Source of the DNA: Bilabrum cf. latius | Taxonomy: Eukaryota; Bigyra: Bicosoecida; Bigyra; Bicosoecida | Assembly: GCA_965178125.1 (NCBI GenBank) | Contig: OZ237767.1 | Coordinates: forward strand, 372,001 to 436,000 | Direction: 5' to 3' | DNA: 64,000 bases | Part shown: one piece after another, positions 36,501 through 48,429 of the stretch | Layout: each line of letters opens with the position of its first letter | Numbering within the stretch: the first letter of the stretch is position 1 | Position numbers and translations under genes: made by a program | The notes under the pieces: model-generated | What the model was told of the DNA's origin: nothing | The model's input: the letters and a program-made list of their open reading frames with translations, nothing else | The model's database searches: none

Positions 36501-39500
36501 CTGCTGCGGCTGCAACAGCCTCCGCAGGCTTCAACGGGGCCGGTATCCCGCTCATGCTGACATTCGGCGGGCTGCTTGCTGCGGTCCACGACGTCCACAG
36601 AGACAACGCCACTCGCGAGGGGGACCCCGAGTCCGCCAGCAAGGCCGAGGTTGCCCTAGACCTCGCGAAGTCTGGCCTCACGCCCGATTCCTGGCAGTCA
36701 GCGGCCAGGCGCTTCTTCGTGGCTTGCTCGGCGCACGGGCCCAGGCAGGCGGACCAGACAGCCGACGCGCGTCTCGTCGCGGCTGCGTTCGGAGCCCTGG
36801 CCGGCGGGGACAGCAACCCCAGGGAACAAGCTGAGGCGGTCTTTGAGGCGCTTACCGGGTCTCGATCCCGGGATGCCGCACTACCAGAGGGGCGCTTTGC
36901 GGAGTTTGTGGCGGTGATGGTGGTGATGGTGATGGCGTGCGGCAAGGCGGGCCAGCTGGCAGCGGAGGCAGAGGCGCTCGCCGGCGTGGGTTCATCTGTG
37001 GCCCACAAAGCCTGGAGCAGGATGCGGCGGAGGGCGGCCGCCTTCGGAAGGGAGGTGGCGAGGGGCATCGCGCGCGGGGACGGTGTCGATTAGAGACGCG
37101 CCGCGGATGGCAGCACCGATCGGACTGGCGACGCAGGTTCCCTGTCCGTGTCCGATTTCTCCACGTGGTTCCTGAGCCGACGGGGGGAAGCCAAGGAGGA
37201 CATGAGACAGCTGATGGAGATGCAAGTGCACGTCACCATGGAGCACGCGGGCGCCGCAGGGCTCGTGCTGGGCACGGGCGAGCTGGCGGTGGATCCAGCT
37301 ACCCAGGCAGAGACTGACGCGGCCGCGGGGATCGGAGCACCGACTGCGATGCAGCCGCCATCTCCAGATGCAGCGCACGGTGGTGCCACAGATACCGCTG
37401 GTAGTTCCACAAGCCTGACCACTCCCACCAAGAGGACAGGCGGAGGGGCCAGCTCCGGGTAGGCGGCAATGGAGTACACCCCTGCCGGGTCGCAGCGCCC
37501 AGGGGTCGGGGGCGTGGGGAACAGCGGTGCGGGATCAGGCGAGAGGGGATCGTGGAACGGTGGGCACGCCGGCAGCGGCGGCAATCAAGACGATCCCAGG
37601 GAGAGGGCGAGAGGGTACCGTGCCGGGGCGCCCGACGCACCAGGTGGCAACGGACTGGGCAGAGCGGCCCAGCTCCCATACCACGGCCCCGGCTCGAGGG
37701 GCTACTCGGGGACGGACCCCCTCAGGGACATCCGCCCAGGATATTCTCCCCCGCACAGGAGCTCGGCTGCCCCCTTGTTGGGGACGAGCGACTCGATGAT
37801 GGGCACCCAGGGGGCCGGGACTGGCACGGCGACGGCGATGGCGGGGACTGGCACTGGCGCTGGCGGGGCACATGCATCGGCCTCGTCGACGTCCGGACAG
37901 CGAGCCACCATGCTTCCGTGGACCCAGGCGGGGCTGCAGGCCCAATCCACCGGTGGACTAGTGGGCGCGCTTGGGCTGCCCCCAGCGGACTACTCGGCCC
38001 AGGCGTCCGACCCCGCGGAGATCGCGCGCCTCATGCAGACCCCTCCGAGGAACAGCCTGCTGCCGTTTTCCTCCCCCGGGGATCGTCTCCTCGGGCCCGC
38101 GGCGGGTCATGGTGTGACGAGTGAGGAGACGGCCCAGAGGCCCAGGCCCGGGGAACAGCTTGTGGTGGCCTCGAGCCTGGAGCACCTGGCGCACTCGTCA
38201 GGCCTCGGGGGGTACTCGGCGGACGAGGCGCTGAGGGAATTCGAAACCGCCGCTCGGAAGGAGAGTGGCGGTCACCACGGTGTGACGAGTGCGTCAGCAC
38301 AGCTGTCGAGGCGTGGGTTCCGATCGGTGGGACTCGCGCTCGCCGCCCGGGCCCACGCCTCGAGGCAGGCCCGAGCCAGGCAGGCAGCCGCCGCCGAATG
38401 GGGTGGGGGTGCGAGCGGATCGAGTGCCGCAGGAACCCAGACCCATGGTGTGACGAGTGAGGACCTGGACCTGGCGCAGGTGAACGACAGCCTGGACGGT
38501 ATCTTCAAGGCGTTCGCCGGAGACGACAGGGAGCGGCTCGGTCTCTTGGAGCTGGGGGCGGGACTGGTGATGCTGTGCGAGGGCACGCGGGCCTCGAGCG
38601 CGAAGGATGCTTTCGAGCTGTACGACACTGACGGAGACGGGTACGTCAGCATGCGGGAGCTGCGGACCGCCATCGAGTCGTGCCTACGGGTTCTGGTTGC
38701 GACCGACAGGCAGTCAGCAGCCACGCTGCACGGTCTCAACCCGGGGATGGTCGCTGCGGAAGTAGCCCGCTCCGTCTTCGAGGCCGCTGACAGGTCGGGG
38801 GACGGGAAACTGTCCATGCGAGAGTTCGTGAGCTGGTACCAGGAGGAAGGGGGGCACCTCCTCAAGAAACGGGTGGTGGCGCCGCGCGTGAGGCCGCCGG
38901 TTCCGCTGGCGGTGCACGAGGCCAGAGAGGTATTCGGTCTGGGCAACCTGGCTGCCAGCGAGGCGTGCCAGCGGGTGAACGCCGTGGCGGGCCCGGGTGG
39001 AGTGACAGCCCGCGCTGATTTTGTGAGGCAGCTCGTGGCCATCGCTGCCGAGCGGGGTGCAGATGGGGTGCGGGAAGCGTTGCGCGCGCCTGGTGCTGCG
39101 GGCGGACCAAAGGACGAGTAGAAGGGCGGGTCGAGCGTGTCCCGAGTCTTCGCGCGCAGGCTGCACCGGCAGCGAGTCCTCGAACGGTGCAGGCTGCTTG
39201 CCGGGATCATCTTCTCCGTGCTGGACGTGGACCACTCGGGGACGGTGGACTCCAGGGAGCTGGCGGCGGGGATGACCGTGCTGTGCCAGGGAACAAGGGC
39301 GCAGAAGATCGAGGCCGGGTTCAGGCTATGGGACGCGGACCGCAGCGGGGGTCTATCGGAGCGGGAGATCCGCACGTACGTCACTGCCGTGTTCCGCGTG
39401 CGGGCCGCGGCGGACCCGCATTTCGCGGGCCGAGACAGGCAGTCTGCGGATGGGACGCTGGCCGGTGCCGTGTCGGAGGCGGTGCGTCGCATCGGGAGAG

Positions 39501-40534
39501 AGGTCTCGAGGGCTCGAGCGGCGGCCGCCGGGGCGGGGCAGGCGTGGCCCAGCCTGCATGAAGATGGGGTGACGCAGGAAGAGTTCCGCACGGTGGTGCT
39601 GAACCCCGCTCACGCCGATCGACTGGAGTCCATGGCCGTGGGTGAAGTGCCTGCCGCTGCCGCTGGGCTGGTGCCGGATGACGTCAGGGCCCTGGTGCGG
39701 TTCGGGCAGGAGGGGCTGCACGTCGGTGAGGTGGCGGGGGGGGCGGGGGCTGCGGCGGTCGCGGCCCCAGTGGAGGGGGATGGCGATGATGCGTCGCATG
39801 CGTCGGACGACACGTCTCACGTGCCCTCTGCAGCGTTCGGGTCCGAGGTCAGGGACCGGAACCAAAAGGAGGGGATTATCGGTCGCAATGACGACCCGGT
39901 TGCAACCTCGGGAGGCGTGGCCGGAGGTGCGAGCAGGCACTAGGTTGGCTTGGGCCGGCAGGTGACGATCACTGGCTCCATCGCGCCCGCTTCTTCCGGG
40001 CCGTCCGCTGCCGCCGCATGGCTTGCCGGGCTAGGCGAAGACTGGGGGCCAGCGGACTATGGGCAGGTGTCGGGGAACACGGAGGAACCTTCGCTTTCGC
40101 CGGTCGGAGGGGCCGCCACCAGCGGCGGCACCATCGCAAACGAGCTGATGGTGACCCGCCAGGGTACTCTCACCGGAGAGATCCGAGAGGACGGCACTGT
40201 GACGAGTGCATCCCGGGTGCAGGAGAGGGAGGGGCCGCAGCTGCACAAGCTGAGCCTCGGCGGCGGGCCGGGCGCTGTGCCCATGGGGCGGCAGGGCACC
40301 GACATCGGCACTCCGGTTCCGCAGGGCGCCGCGCATCCCGCGGATGAGGCTGTTGTGGCGGCGTCAGCCGGTGGTGTCCATGCCGAGAGGGCAGACGCGG
40401 TCGCCGATCCCGAGGCAGTTGCTCGGCTGGGCCGAAGCGAGCAAGGCGGCGAGGTGAGCCCCGTCGGGGTTCAGGCCGCGTCAGCATCAGGAGGGTTTGG
40501 AGGAGCGCCCGTAATGATGCGGCAGATATCATGA
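33506..40534 (+). CDS. Giant multi-EF-hand protein, 2,227 residues
   Basis: Exons 33506-33605, 33733-34331 and 34550-40534 (donors GTGAG, acceptors CACAG and CGCAG); TGA at 40532. EF-hand loops are obvious along the chain: DTNGDGSLDENE, DRNGDGLLS, DANNDGVLSFDEF, DADRNGLVDKKE, DTDGDGYVSMRE, DRSGDGKLSMREF, DVDHSGTVDSRE and DADRSGGLSERE. Each has acidic ligands at the usual positions, so calcium binding is likely. Spacers are long and Gly/Ser/Gln-rich, with a QPQP tract at 36165 and a poly-Gln run just after 35806. TAGs at 33948, 34952, 35804, 37091, 37460, 39119 and 39941 are in frame; the 35804 one directly precedes poly-Gln, and EF-hands continue on both sides of most of them. Four GTGTGACGAGTG-type motifs lie in the linkers. 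Role unknown; probably a calcium-responsive scaffold. Confidence 0.87.
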
Positions 40535-40694
40535 TCGTTCACATTTCCACCCGTTTAGCAACATTGCAGTGCCCCGTTTTCCGACCGCTGGGCTGTTGTC
40601 GTCAGATCCAATCCACTGCAGCCGCGCACAGCAGCAGCATCATGAGGTTCCGCAAAATCTTGAAACGGCAACTCGTACTATTCAGGCGACTAAA

Positions 40695-42262
40695 ATGGCG
40701 ACTCCCGATGCAGTTCATGCAGCACATGGCTCAGAGATGATTGATATTGCGAGTGCGCTCAAGGATGCCGTCGAAACATAGCGCAAAGGTGTGAACGTAG
40801 CCCCACGTGAAGCATACTCGACGGTTGCGGCTTATGAACCTCCTCTCTGAGCATGGGTTACCTTACCACTACGTCGCAGAGTCTGGTACGTATGCAGGTA
40901 ATCTTGAGCGATTTATATTGATAGCTGGGATGCCAAAAGCTGGAAAGTCAACGCTGCTGCAAACATTTTTGCAGCCTGGAAGAGTAGGTGGGCGACCAAT
41001 CCTGCTCTGCCTCTTGCACACGTCGGAATGATTGTATCATGCGAGTACACTCCCCTTGGCTTGCAAGTTTTCCTTGCGCCGCAGACGAGAAGCCGAAGCC
41101 TACCATTGCACTCGAGTACACGTTCGGCCGGCGGTCCACCGCTGGGGGCGGCCGAGAGGTCGCTCACATCTGGGAGCTCGGCGACGGGCTCCCGCTCATC
41201 GATCTCATCAACATCCCAATCACCCCTCAGAGATTATCCCGAGCCGCCGCCATCGTTGCCGTGGATCTCTCGAGACCAGCGGTGGCTGTGCGGGCGGCCC
41301 GCAGGTGGCTGGGAGCCATTCGGGGCAGAGCGGCCGATTGCATCAAGAAGCTCAGGCAGAAGAAACCGGAAGAAGCAGAGGCGGTCGACGCCGCCGCGCG
41401 GGCGAGGGACGGTGCCGAGGCGGGCACCCCCGTGACCGCGCCAGTTCCAGTTTTCCTGATTGCGACCAAGTACGACGTGCTCGCGCGGCAGGACCCCGGG
41501 TTGCACAGGCAGGTGCTCTGCTCGCTCAGGGCGGCCGCCGCCCAGCACGGTGCGTCGTTCCTGTGCTTCTCCAGGTCTGACAGGCACCTGCTCGCCCACG
41601 GGAGGGCGGCTCTGGCCCGGGCCTGTTTCGGCTCCGAGTCGAAGCGGCTGGTGCAGCTCGACCCCTCCAAGCCCGTCGTGGCTCCGTTCGGGTCCGACTC
41701 CCTGGACAAGATCGGCGCGGCGCCTCCGGCAGGTTCCGCAGCCGCCTCTGGATCCTCCTCCGCCCACTCGCCCGAAGACAGCGACCCCTGGGTGCAGGCC
41801 GTCGACACGCTGGCACCCATGTCAAGGGAGGACGAGGAGGCGTGGCGCGCGGAATCCGCTCCCTCCGCGGGCGCCTCCTCTGCCTCCCGCTCCGATTTCG
41901 ACGACGAGCCCTCGAGGCACCCTGAGCCCTCCGTGGATGCTCTGAGGATGCAGAGGGCCAAGGAGCTCGAGAGGTATGTGAAGGAGGCGGAGAAGAGGCT
42001 GAGGCAGGAGGCCAGGGCGGCGGCGGCGGCGGAGAGGGCCGCGGGGGGTGGGCCTAAGGGGAGCAGCAGGGGGGGCGCAGGGGCGGCGGCTGCCTCGGCT
42101 GGGAAGGGGAAGGGAGCTGGGGGGGATGGGGCGGGCGGGGACGCGGATGCGGCGCGAAGACGAGAGCAAAAGAGGGCAGTGGCAGCTAGGCGGGCGGCGG
42201 AGCGCGACGGGGCTGGGGCTGGGGCTGGGGCTGGGGCCGCGTCTGGAGCAGGGACTGATTGA
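40695..42262 (+). CDS. DYNC2LI1: Cytoplasmic dynein-2 light intermediate chain
   Basis: Exons 40695-40788, 40880-40987 and 41085-42262, 459 residues, TGA at 42260. The protein belongs to the dynein-2 motor that drives retrograde intraflagellar transport. Family landmarks: P-loop (IAGMPKAGKSTLL), the strongly conserved KPKPTIALEYTFGRR, AHIWELGDG, LIDLINIPIT, VDLSRP and FLIATKYDVL, then GSDSLDKIGAAP. A Ras-like fold with no obvious loss of the P-loop lysine. The C-terminus replaces the short animal tail by a charged helix (AKELERYVKEAEKRLRQEA) and a Gly/Ala-rich stretch. One TAG at 40779 lies in the first exon. The donors differ (GTGTGA, GTGGGC), so the first two junctions are slightly less certain than the reading frame. 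Confidence 0.88.
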
Positions 42263-42329
42263 AGCAATCGACTTGAATCTTGGCACCGTATCTAGACTAG
42301 CGCGGTACCCGTTAAAGCAATCGACTTGA
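42262..42329. repeat. 15-bp direct repeat in intergenic DNA
   Basis: AAGCAATCGACTTGA occurs at 42262-42276 and 42315-42329, just after the DYNC2LI1 stop codon; the second copy runs into a TTGATTGAATCAATC palindrome. Nothing else is seen in the 302-bp gap to the next gene. Confidence 0.7.
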
Positions 42330-42564
42330 TTGAATCAATCGGCTTGATGTATCTGCTGCAGGCGCGGGCTGACGTGGCTTTCGTACCAGCAGACCTGAAG
42401 TAATACCCCCATCCCCAGTGGAATATTGCTGTTGTAGTTCCGTCGGTGCGTTTGTTCCAAATTCGTTCTGCGAACTCGATCTAGATTCGGAATGCGAATT
42501 GCGGGATATCGTTGTCCCGAACGAATGCCGCATGCTGCACAGCACTCATTTTTCTTGCCAAGAC

Positions 42565-44113
42565 ATGGAAACTAAGGCAGCAACCAAGCGCAGTAGCACC
42601 CAGCCAGATGCAAACGACTGCTGCATCATAGAGCGCACGCTTGGCAATCTTGTGATAGCCAAGAAGTAGAAGCCGCAGCCGCGCGGTGCGGAAACCAAGC
42701 GCTCTGCCGCAGACCGGAGAAACTCTTCGCCGAGTGATTTCAATCCCGTGATCGTGGTGCTCGGCTGGCTCAACGGGCAAGAACGACACGTGAAGAAGTA
42801 TTCTGACCTATTCTGCAGGCTCGGGGGCGAGAATGCCGTGGCCGTTCGTTCCTTATGCGACGTGAATCAGGGCGTGTGGAGCATGCACGCCGCCAACGAG
42901 GCCAGGGTGCAAGAGCTGCTCTAGGCCCTGGATCGGGATGTGAGGATCTGATGAACGATGATCTGTTGCATGGCGATTCTTGTGCGAACATTCCGAGTTG
43001 TGGGTGGCTACGTGAAATTTGTGTGGATGATGCCCATCGCGTCCCCGGCTGTGACGTTGTCGTGCGGATGGATCCATGGGGATGGCCCGATTGCTTGCAG
43101 GCAGCGCGACCATGCCGCCCCCCACAACCCTTTTCAAATTGCCCCGCAGGAAGATTTGAAGGGTCGCCCGGTAATCATGTGTGCTTACTCGAACGGGGGC
43201 TGCCAGGTCATCGAGTTCCTGCTTCGTGCAGCGTACAGTGGCGACACGGCTGGTGAGGCTGGGCATCGTCTGGAATGTGCCCCACGATCCGAGCGTCCCC
43301 TGCCGTGAACGCGCTGTGCATGATATCTAGCAGGCAGCGTCCGGTCACTGGTCATGTCTTCTCATCCCGTGTCCCGCAGCTAAGGCGTTCGTGCAGGACC
43401 GATTGGCAGGCTACCTATTCGATTCATGCCCAGCCAAGATATCAGCACATGCTATTTCAACAGCCCTTGCGATCGGGTTCAAGCGCCAGGGCTGGTTTGT
43501 TAGCTCTGCGGCGTACTGGCTCTTCTATCTGTTGTTCTCGGCCTGGATTCTGTTCGCCGTGCTCGGTTTCTCCGAGCTCCGGCAGGAGGTGCTTCACTCA
43601 GTGGTAGCCAATGATCCGAGCAGGGTACCGACGCTCTTCATCTACTCTGACAACGATGAGATAACGGAATGCGGAGCTTTGGAGACTTTCATCGAGCGGC
43701 GGGCTGCAATCTGTTCTACAAAGGTGGAGGGTGCTCCGATAGCAACAAGGTGCAGCGAAACATCGTCCCAAGAAGCCAGGGGTCAGAGCTCCGATACGCT
43801 TGGCCATAAACGTGAAGATGGCACACCCCTCGGGACCGGACCAACCAGGAAGCGGTCTGAATCGCGAGAGCGCTAGATCTAGCCATCGCGAGAGGGTATC
43901 ACGGTTGAGACCCTGTGCGGAGTTCCCATATCCGCAACATTTCAGACCTCGCCAGCTAAACCGCATGAGCCAATGATTGGTGTGTGGAAATTGCCTAGCA
44001 GTCCACACGTTTCACACCTGATGACTTCAGCAAGCGAGTACGAGCAGAGCTTTGCCAACCACCTAGCTTGCTGCTGTGACTGGTGGAAGCATCGCTAGGT
44101 GGCAGATGCCTAA
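42565..44113 (+). CDS. TMEM53: TMEM53 (DUF829) alpha/beta-hydrolase-fold protein
   Basis: Exons 42565-42939, 43150-43252 and 43380-44113, 403 residues, ending in TAA at 44111. Family landmarks: the opening strand VIVVLGWLNGQERHVKKYS, the nucleophile-elbow region CAYSNGGCQVIEFLL, YLFDSCPAK, a hydrophobic helix (AYWLFYLLFSAWILFAV), the acidic strand LFIYSDNDEIT and the terminal histidine motif SSPHVSHL followed by EYEQSFANHL. Animal TMEM53 is a nuclear-envelope protein. TAGs at 42667, 42922, 43874, 43880 and 44096 are in frame, and the conserved histidine block lies 3' of four of them. Between strand and histidine is a Ser/Thr/Arg-rich insertion. An alternative start at about 42529 would add 12 residues. 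Confidence 0.85.
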
Positions 44114-44441
44114 CGAGCAATATTGAAGGCTCAATTGCTGTATCATGTTTGTCAATCCCTGATGTCAAGAGATGCAATGGATTAAAAAAAAGAACTAGTC
44201 TGTGAGTGGCGCCGCGCATGACTCCAAAACCGGTTCCGCACAATCCTCCGGCAAGAATTCACAAGATCTCAGATCAGTACGACAGCAAAAAGGACGGTAT
44301 TATGAGCGTACCCATGCCACAACCATCACTTTTATCGTATAAGTGAGTTCGATTCCTCTTTGGTTGGGAGTAAACTCGCTATCATAAGCATCTTTGCTGA
44401 GTTGCCGCGATTTTCACCCCCTTCCCAGCCAAGATTTACAC
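44114..44441. other. Intergenic, no gene seen
   Basis: Lower-GC stretch between TMEM53 and the next ankyrin gene, with an A-run near 44185. A GTTCGATTCC sequence at 44348 resembles a Pol III B box, but no tRNA folds around it. Confidence 0.6.
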
Positions 44442-47400
44442 ATGTTTGCCACCAATCTGAGCTACGATTCCTGCAGAAAGTCTATAATTAATTTTTTTCG
44501 TGCGGAGTATGAAGGTATTGCTGCTCTCAAACAGGAGCTTGCAACGCAGGTAAGATCGCATTGATCTAGGCATATTTCGCAGTATCCTTCCTCGTATTTT
44601 ACCGCCGGTGATTTCCGGACACGCCTAAAGCATTTTCTCGCAGCAAGGTGATGAGTCGCTTAGGAGGGCGGAATCCCTTGCTGTGTCGCTACCTCTGCTT
44701 CGCCTTGACTTGACCAATGAGGATCTCACTGCAACAGATAAGCCTGAGTGGCAAAGCCAGAACGACGGTATTGAACGCAAGGCAGACTCAAAGGGCAACC
44801 CTTCCATTTCGATCCTACCAAAGATTGCAGACCCGCGCGGCTGGACCCCCCCGGCCAAGCGCGCCTCTGGGCCTGCTGCCGACAGCCTGGTTGCTGCCTT
44901 GCTGGCCCACGGCATGGATCCTAACCATTCAGCAGTGAGGCAACGATTCGATTCATACACAATTGGGTCATTGTCAGTGCACTGCAGCGGTCAATGCCTA
45001 TAGTTTCACAACGCGTGTCTGGTCATGTAGATCTAGTAGGGTTGGCTGGGGCCGGCTTTGCTGCGGCCTAGGCTCGTGTCACGTCTCTCTCCCAAACACG
45101 AGTTCTAGTGCCCCATTTAGTCAGTATCTGCCGCTATTTTCAATGATTGACCGCAGGATGTTCGTGACGACCCCTCGATCACCCTTATGCATCTCGCGTG
45201 TGCCACTGGCCGGGCCTCTCGTGTCCTCATGATGCTGCTGCACGGGGGGCGGCTGGATGCGACAGACTCGATGGGTTACACGCCCGTTGACTACGCCGAG
45301 CATGCTGCGGTTGTCATGTGGCTCCGGACGAAGGGTGATGATTCCATGGCGAAGGCCGTTGCTCCCTCGGTGGAGGAGGCTGAGCGCGCTGTAGGGGGCC
45401 CTCAGCCCCATGGTGGGGGCGGCGGATGGGGGGGTGGTGGGGGCGGTAGGGGCGGATGGGGTGGCAGGGGTGGATGGGGTGGTGGGGGCGGCAGAGGTGG
45501 ATGGGGTGGTGGGGGCGGTAGGGGCGGATGGGGTGGCAGGGGTGGATGGGGTGGTGGGGGCGGCAGAGGTGGATGGGGTGGTGGGGGCGGCAGGGGCGGA
45601 TGGGATGGTGGGGGCGATTGGGGCGGTTGGGGCAATGTGAGGGGCAGGGGCAGAGGTAGAGGCAGACGTAGAGGCAGACGTAAGGGCAGGGGCAGGGATG
45701 GACTCGGTGACGAGCGCGGTCCTGGTATATAGGAGAGGCCGCAGGCAAGGCCTCCTGCCGGCATCGGCCTGGACACGTTCGCGTGGTACAGACAGTACGT
45801 CCACGCCATGGACGTGTGCAGGATCCGCATGCTTGCCTCTGAAAGCGCCAGCAATGATCTGAGCGACGTCGTGGACGACCGCTCGGCACTTCCTATTGCT
45901 AGGGGGGTGCTTCCTGCTGGCCTCATCCTCGGGGGAATCGCTCGAAACCATCGTGCATCTGGCAAAGCGAAGCAGATTCACCTCGCCGACATGCGACCTG
46001 CAGTGGCCAGGCCCGCCCCCCACGCGCGTGAGGAACCATCGAGCGGCAGTCGAGAGCGACTGGCTGACTGCGTCGATTTCGCGGATGCTGACTCATGCGC
46101 TCTGCGTGTGGGGGGGGGCACTGGACCCTCCGAGCCTAATGAGTACCCTTCTGCCGTGCCAGCAGGACGCAGTGCAACTTCCGGAGCAGCGGGGGGATCA
46201 CGATCGGATGGATACACCAAGTTGCCGGTTGTGTCCTGCATCGCCAACTGTGAGGGCGTGCCCTTGTTCAGCGACGGCTTTCTCTCGGCTCTGCGAAGCT
46301 GCCAGGGGCATCCGGAGGTGTGCGCTCGGCTGCTGCTGCGGTGGTGCAAGCTCGAGATGCACGGCGCGGTATTCCCGCAGGAAATGGACCGGCGCGTTGC
46401 ACTGCTGCGCTTCTTCCGAGCAAGCCGGCAGCTGAGGCTTGCCCGGGGCCTGCGTGATGGGATCGCCAGTGGTGACGTGGCATCAGTGCGAAGGAGCTTG
46501 GACGGGCTGGCAGCGGGGCCACACGCGTGTGCCTGCGCCGTCACTGTTCCCTGGTTAGATGAATGTGACGAGTGCATGGACGAGGGTGAAGGCGTCGCGG
46601 CACTGGTGTCCCACCATAGGCCTGTCGAGGGGTGCGGCAGCGAGGCACCTGGCAGCACTCGCTTGGAGTAGCCAGCGGCTGAGACAAAAGAGGAGCCGCT
46701 GGGCTGCGGGCCTGACGACCTTTTCACGGCGGACAGGATTGGCCGAATCAAGCGATTCATGCGTGGAGACAGTTCTCCTCGGAGCCGGCAGCGGGTCGGC
46801 GCCTCGCCGCTGATGCTCGCTCTATCGATGGACAGGCCGGCAATCGCAGGCCTGCTGCTGCGGCGCGCCGCACTCGATCCCCATGCTGGATGGCTGCTTT
46901 CGGCTCCGGATCACCGCGGGGAGACCGTCCTGCACTGGCTTGTGCGCATGCGCAGAGCCGACGGTGCGCTGCAGGTCCTCCGGTACCGTCCGCTGGGGAC
47001 TCCGGTGGAACGCAACCTGCAGGGCCGCACTCCGATGCACCTTGCGTGTGCCACGGGGCAGCCGTTGCTTGTGTTTGTTCTCGCCCTTGCGTTCGGCAGA
47101 CAGGTGCTCGAGCTGCCCGATGCCTACGGCTTGCTGCCCATCGACCTTGCCGCGGGCAAGGGTGATGCCGCTACTTGCATCGCGTGCCTACTGGTGTCGC
47201 AAGAAACGAGTACCAAGGGCAGCTACGGATACACGGGGTTCAAAACACGTGACTGCGTGCAAGCAGTTCACCCTACAGGGGCCACGGTAGCTGACATGGC
47301 TGCAGCGGCGGTGGGCCCGGAGAGGCTTGAAGGGCTGCACAGTGCGCGGTTGAGCATGACTCCTGGCAAGCACACAACGGAGGCTGGGATCACGATGACC

Positions 47401-48429
47401 ACTGGGGCCGCAGCCGTCCACGAGATCGGTGAAGAGCGCTTGGAGTATGACACGAGCAGGGGCGGGCCAACCAAAGAGAGGGAGGGTGGAGGTGGGGCTC
47501 CGCATGGCTGGGACTAGGACCGGCCTGGACGGGTGCCGCCTCATTTGCCATTCCCCAGAGGAAGCCTCGCTTCTGCTCTGCAGCTGGTGCGCGCTAGGGG
47601 CTACTAGGGCATGTCAGCCATGCGGGCCATAGCAGATGAGCTTGAGGGCGGTGAGGAGCTCTGCGTGAGGGCGCTTGCACTCCGGAGGTTTGTGAGGGAC
47701 TGCCTCTTCAGCCCGGATGGGACACCACTGGAGCTGTGGGAGCGCAACGAGGGTCTGCTTTAGGCCACTAACTTGGCACATGTGACTAGTGGCTTTGCCG
47801 CGACGCCAGCTGCTGCTCCTGTGGCTGCTGCTGGATCGGGCGACAGCTCTGGTGTGGCGGGGCCAGCACCTGCGCATGCCTCCGGACATGATTGCGGCTC
47901 CGAGTCTACCATTGCCCAGGGACTGTTGGATCCAATGGAAACTGGAGAAGTGCGCCTTCCAAGTAGCGAGGTGGCCGGCCGCATCCTGTCAAGGCAGGCT
48001 CACGAATGGGGGGCGCTGCGATAGGATTAGGCCGGGTCTGCGATTGGGGAGCCAGACCCCAGCGATGCTCGCACCAGGGAACGAGCGGAGCGCAGGCAGC
48101 GCTGGGCCCGAACGTATCCCGAATGGGCTGCTAGCTGTCGCATCGCGCATGCCTCGTTTGGCAAGTTGGAGCGGTCTGCGATCGATTCGGCCTTGCAGAG
48201 GGTTTTCGAGACCGAGCATGCCATGCACAGCGGAGCCTGGTCCTCGGGGCGCACTGGCATGCCGGGACACATTGCAGAGCGAATGAGGAAGCAGGCGACC
48301 TTGCCCAAAGGTATAGGTCGGCATATCGTGCTGGGAAAGGCAGCTCTTCGGATAGGCGTGCTGCAGGAGATGCAGAGGGCAGCGAGGCGAGGCGTTTCCT
48401 TGAAGGATGCCGGCAGTACTCCAGAGTGA
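44442..48429 (+). CDS. Large ankyrin-repeat protein with Gly/Trp/Arg insert
   Basis: Exons 44442-44549, 44644-44934 and 45157-48429, all phase 0, 1,223 residues, TGA at 48427. Ankyrin motifs: ITLMHLACATGRASRVLMML followed by MGYTPVDYAEHA; ASPLMLALSMDRPAIAGLLL; RGETVLHWLVRMRRADGALQ; GRTPMHLACATGQPLLVFVL; GLLPIDLAAGKGDAATCIA. Between the first and later repeats sits a 75-residue GGRGGW tract followed by an Arg/Gly-rich patch, an RNA-binding-like composition. A Cys-containing segment (LDECDECMDEGEG) occurs near 46560. TAGs at 45730, 46669, 47515, 47605, 47761, 48022 and 48028 are crossed, the later ankyrin repeats lying beyond two of them. The 3' end may be different: an open frame at 48516-48732 could be a further exon joined by a GTGATA donor at 48426. 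Confidence 0.8.
45408..45640 (+). repeat. G-rich minisatellite encoding GGRGGW repeats
   Basis: Imperfect repeats of about 18-30 bp built from GGTGGGGGCGG and GGCGGATGGGG units inside the ankyrin gene. The non-template strand has many runs of three or more G. Confidence 0.9.

Noticed and set aside
44340-44365. tRNA gene suggested by a GTTCGATTCC box
   Set aside because: No matching T-stem, acceptor stem or A box.
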